Source: an uncultured beta proteobacterium
GTDB lineage: Bacteria; Pseudomonadota; Gammaproteobacteria; Burkholderiales; Burkholderiaceae_C
Length of the DNA stretch: 64,000 bases
Direction: 5' to 3'
Assembly (NCBI GenBank): GCA_903886275.1
Contig: CAISLN010000086.1
Location: 17,212 to 81,211 of the forward strand
The number at the start of each line of letters is the position of its first letter. The first letter of the stretch is position 1. Below, in pieces: positions 63,496 through 64,000 of the stretch. Position numbers and translations under genes: made by a program. A model generated the notes under the pieces. It did not search any database and was not told the DNA's origin. It saw only the letters and a program-made list of their open reading frames with translations.

Positions 63496-64000
63496 TCATC
63501 GGCGGGTGTCATCGACCGGCAGCAGGATGCTGAACTGCGAGCCCTCGCCCGGCACGCTGACGATGGACAGGCTGCCCCGGTGGTGCTCCACAATTTCCTT
63601 GGTGATGCTCATGCCCAGGCCGGTGCCCGGTACCTTGCCCGAAGTGTCGGCGCGGTAAAAGCGGGTGAACACCTTGGCGGCCTGCTCGGGCGTCATGCCC
63701 ATGCCGTGGTCGCAGATGCGTATGGCCACCTGCGGCTCTGCACCCTCCAACCGTTCCACCTCCACCCGCACCGCGCCGCCGTCGGGCGAGTACTTGTAGG
63801 CATTGGAGAGCACATTGAGCAGGGCCTGGCGCAGCTTGCCGGCATCGGCCATCAGGCTGATGGGCTGCACGGGCGCCTGCAATTGCGGCAAGGTACGCCC
63901 CGGTGGACACTGGTAGGCGCGGATCAGGTCCGCCAGCAACTCCTGCAGGTTCACCGCTGCGTAGCGGAAGTCCTTGCCACGGCGCGCCTCGATGCGGGCC
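63496..64000 (-). CDS. Histidine kinase, C-terminal ATPase part (cut by window edge)
   Basis: The last ~168 codons of a sensor kinase whose start lies beyond the window. N box NVLSNAYKYSPDGG, G1 DHGMGM, F box VFTRFYRAD and G2 GTGLGMS are present, so the ATPase should work. The sensor and dimerisation parts are outside. It may phosphorylate the two intact receivers encoded nearby. Confidence 0.93.
   Translation of the reverse strand, partial: ARIEARRGKDFRYAAVNLQELLADLIRAYQCPPGRTLPQLQAPVQPISLMADAGKLRQALLNVLSNAYKYSPDGGAVRVEVERLEGAEPQVAIRICDHGMGMTPEQAAKVFTRFYRADTSGKVPGTGLGMSITKEIVEHHRGSLSIVSVPGEGSQFSILLPVDDTRR

Overview
The window reads as a chromosomal segment of a GC-rich betaproteobacterium, order Burkholderiales and most likely family Comamonadaceae. 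The grounds are gene order and protein style: the runs mutM / TPR protein / lolB / ispE / tRNA-Gln / prs / rplY / pth and ferredoxin / coaD / rsmD / M16 peptidase pair / ftsY, a malonate decarboxylase operon fed by a TRAP transporter, and many tightly overlapping (ATGA, GTGA) genes. There is no rRNA, CRISPR array, prophage or recognisable insertion sequence. Genes are cut at both edges (mutM on the left, a histidine kinase on the right).

1-9.6 kb is housekeeping: DNA repair, an outer-membrane lipoprotein chaperone, isoprenoid and PRPP synthesis, ribosomal protein L25, peptidyl-tRNA hydrolase, a ferredoxin, an amidase, CoA synthesis and 16S rRNA methylation. 9.6-15.9 kb is accessory: after about 0.5 kb of AT-rich non-coding DNA comes an archaic (Csu/sigma-type) chaperone-usher pilus operon. 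It ends with an unusual membrane protein carrying four MshE-N-like (cyclic-di-GMP-type) half-motifs, then a LuxR-type response regulator. The block sits between rsmD and the M16 peptidase/ftsY group. 15.9-19.8 kb is the M16 pair and ftsY. 19.9-26 kb is a YnjBCD-like ABC transporter operon interleaved with an esterase, an Hsp70-like ATPase and a Rieske protein.

26-31.8 kb is a minus-strand cluster that looks like copper uptake: a TlpA-like thioredoxin, a BNR-repeat protein with a CDCC motif, a TonB-dependent receptor, a His-rich periplasmic protein and two DUF2946 paralogues. 32.1-41.3 kb is one long minus-strand operon, TRAP transporter (P, Q, M) followed by mdcACDEGBH, with a divergent GntR/FCD regulator and a candidate operator between them. 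Together these would import and decarboxylate malonate and make the enzyme's special prosthetic group.

42.3-49.0 kb is the most unusual signalling block. It encodes an outer-membrane porin-like protein, a small PstS-like periplasmic protein, a membrane-bound CheA-like kinase without a CheW-like domain, a miniature membrane protein with only the MCP signalling tip, two CheX-like proteins (one fused to a degenerate receiver) and a single-domain CheY. No CheW, CheR or CheB is present. It could be a compact chemosensory-like pathway running from outer membrane to cytoplasm.

49.1-60.4 kb is metabolic and envelope genes: a CDP-alcohol phosphatidyltransferase, a VTT-domain/flavin disulfide-oxidoreductase fusion, another FAD oxidoreductase, an orphan RskA-like protein, a CoA-transferase, a hydroxyacid dehydrogenase, an aldo/keto reductase, an MFS transporter and an AcuI-type reductase. 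60.8-64 kb is a second signalling patch: two receivers, a c-di-GMP phosphodiesterase (HD-GYP) whose receiver has lost its phosphoacceptor aspartate, a small XRE regulator and the end of a histidine kinase. All identifications come from reading motifs and gene order; no database search was run.
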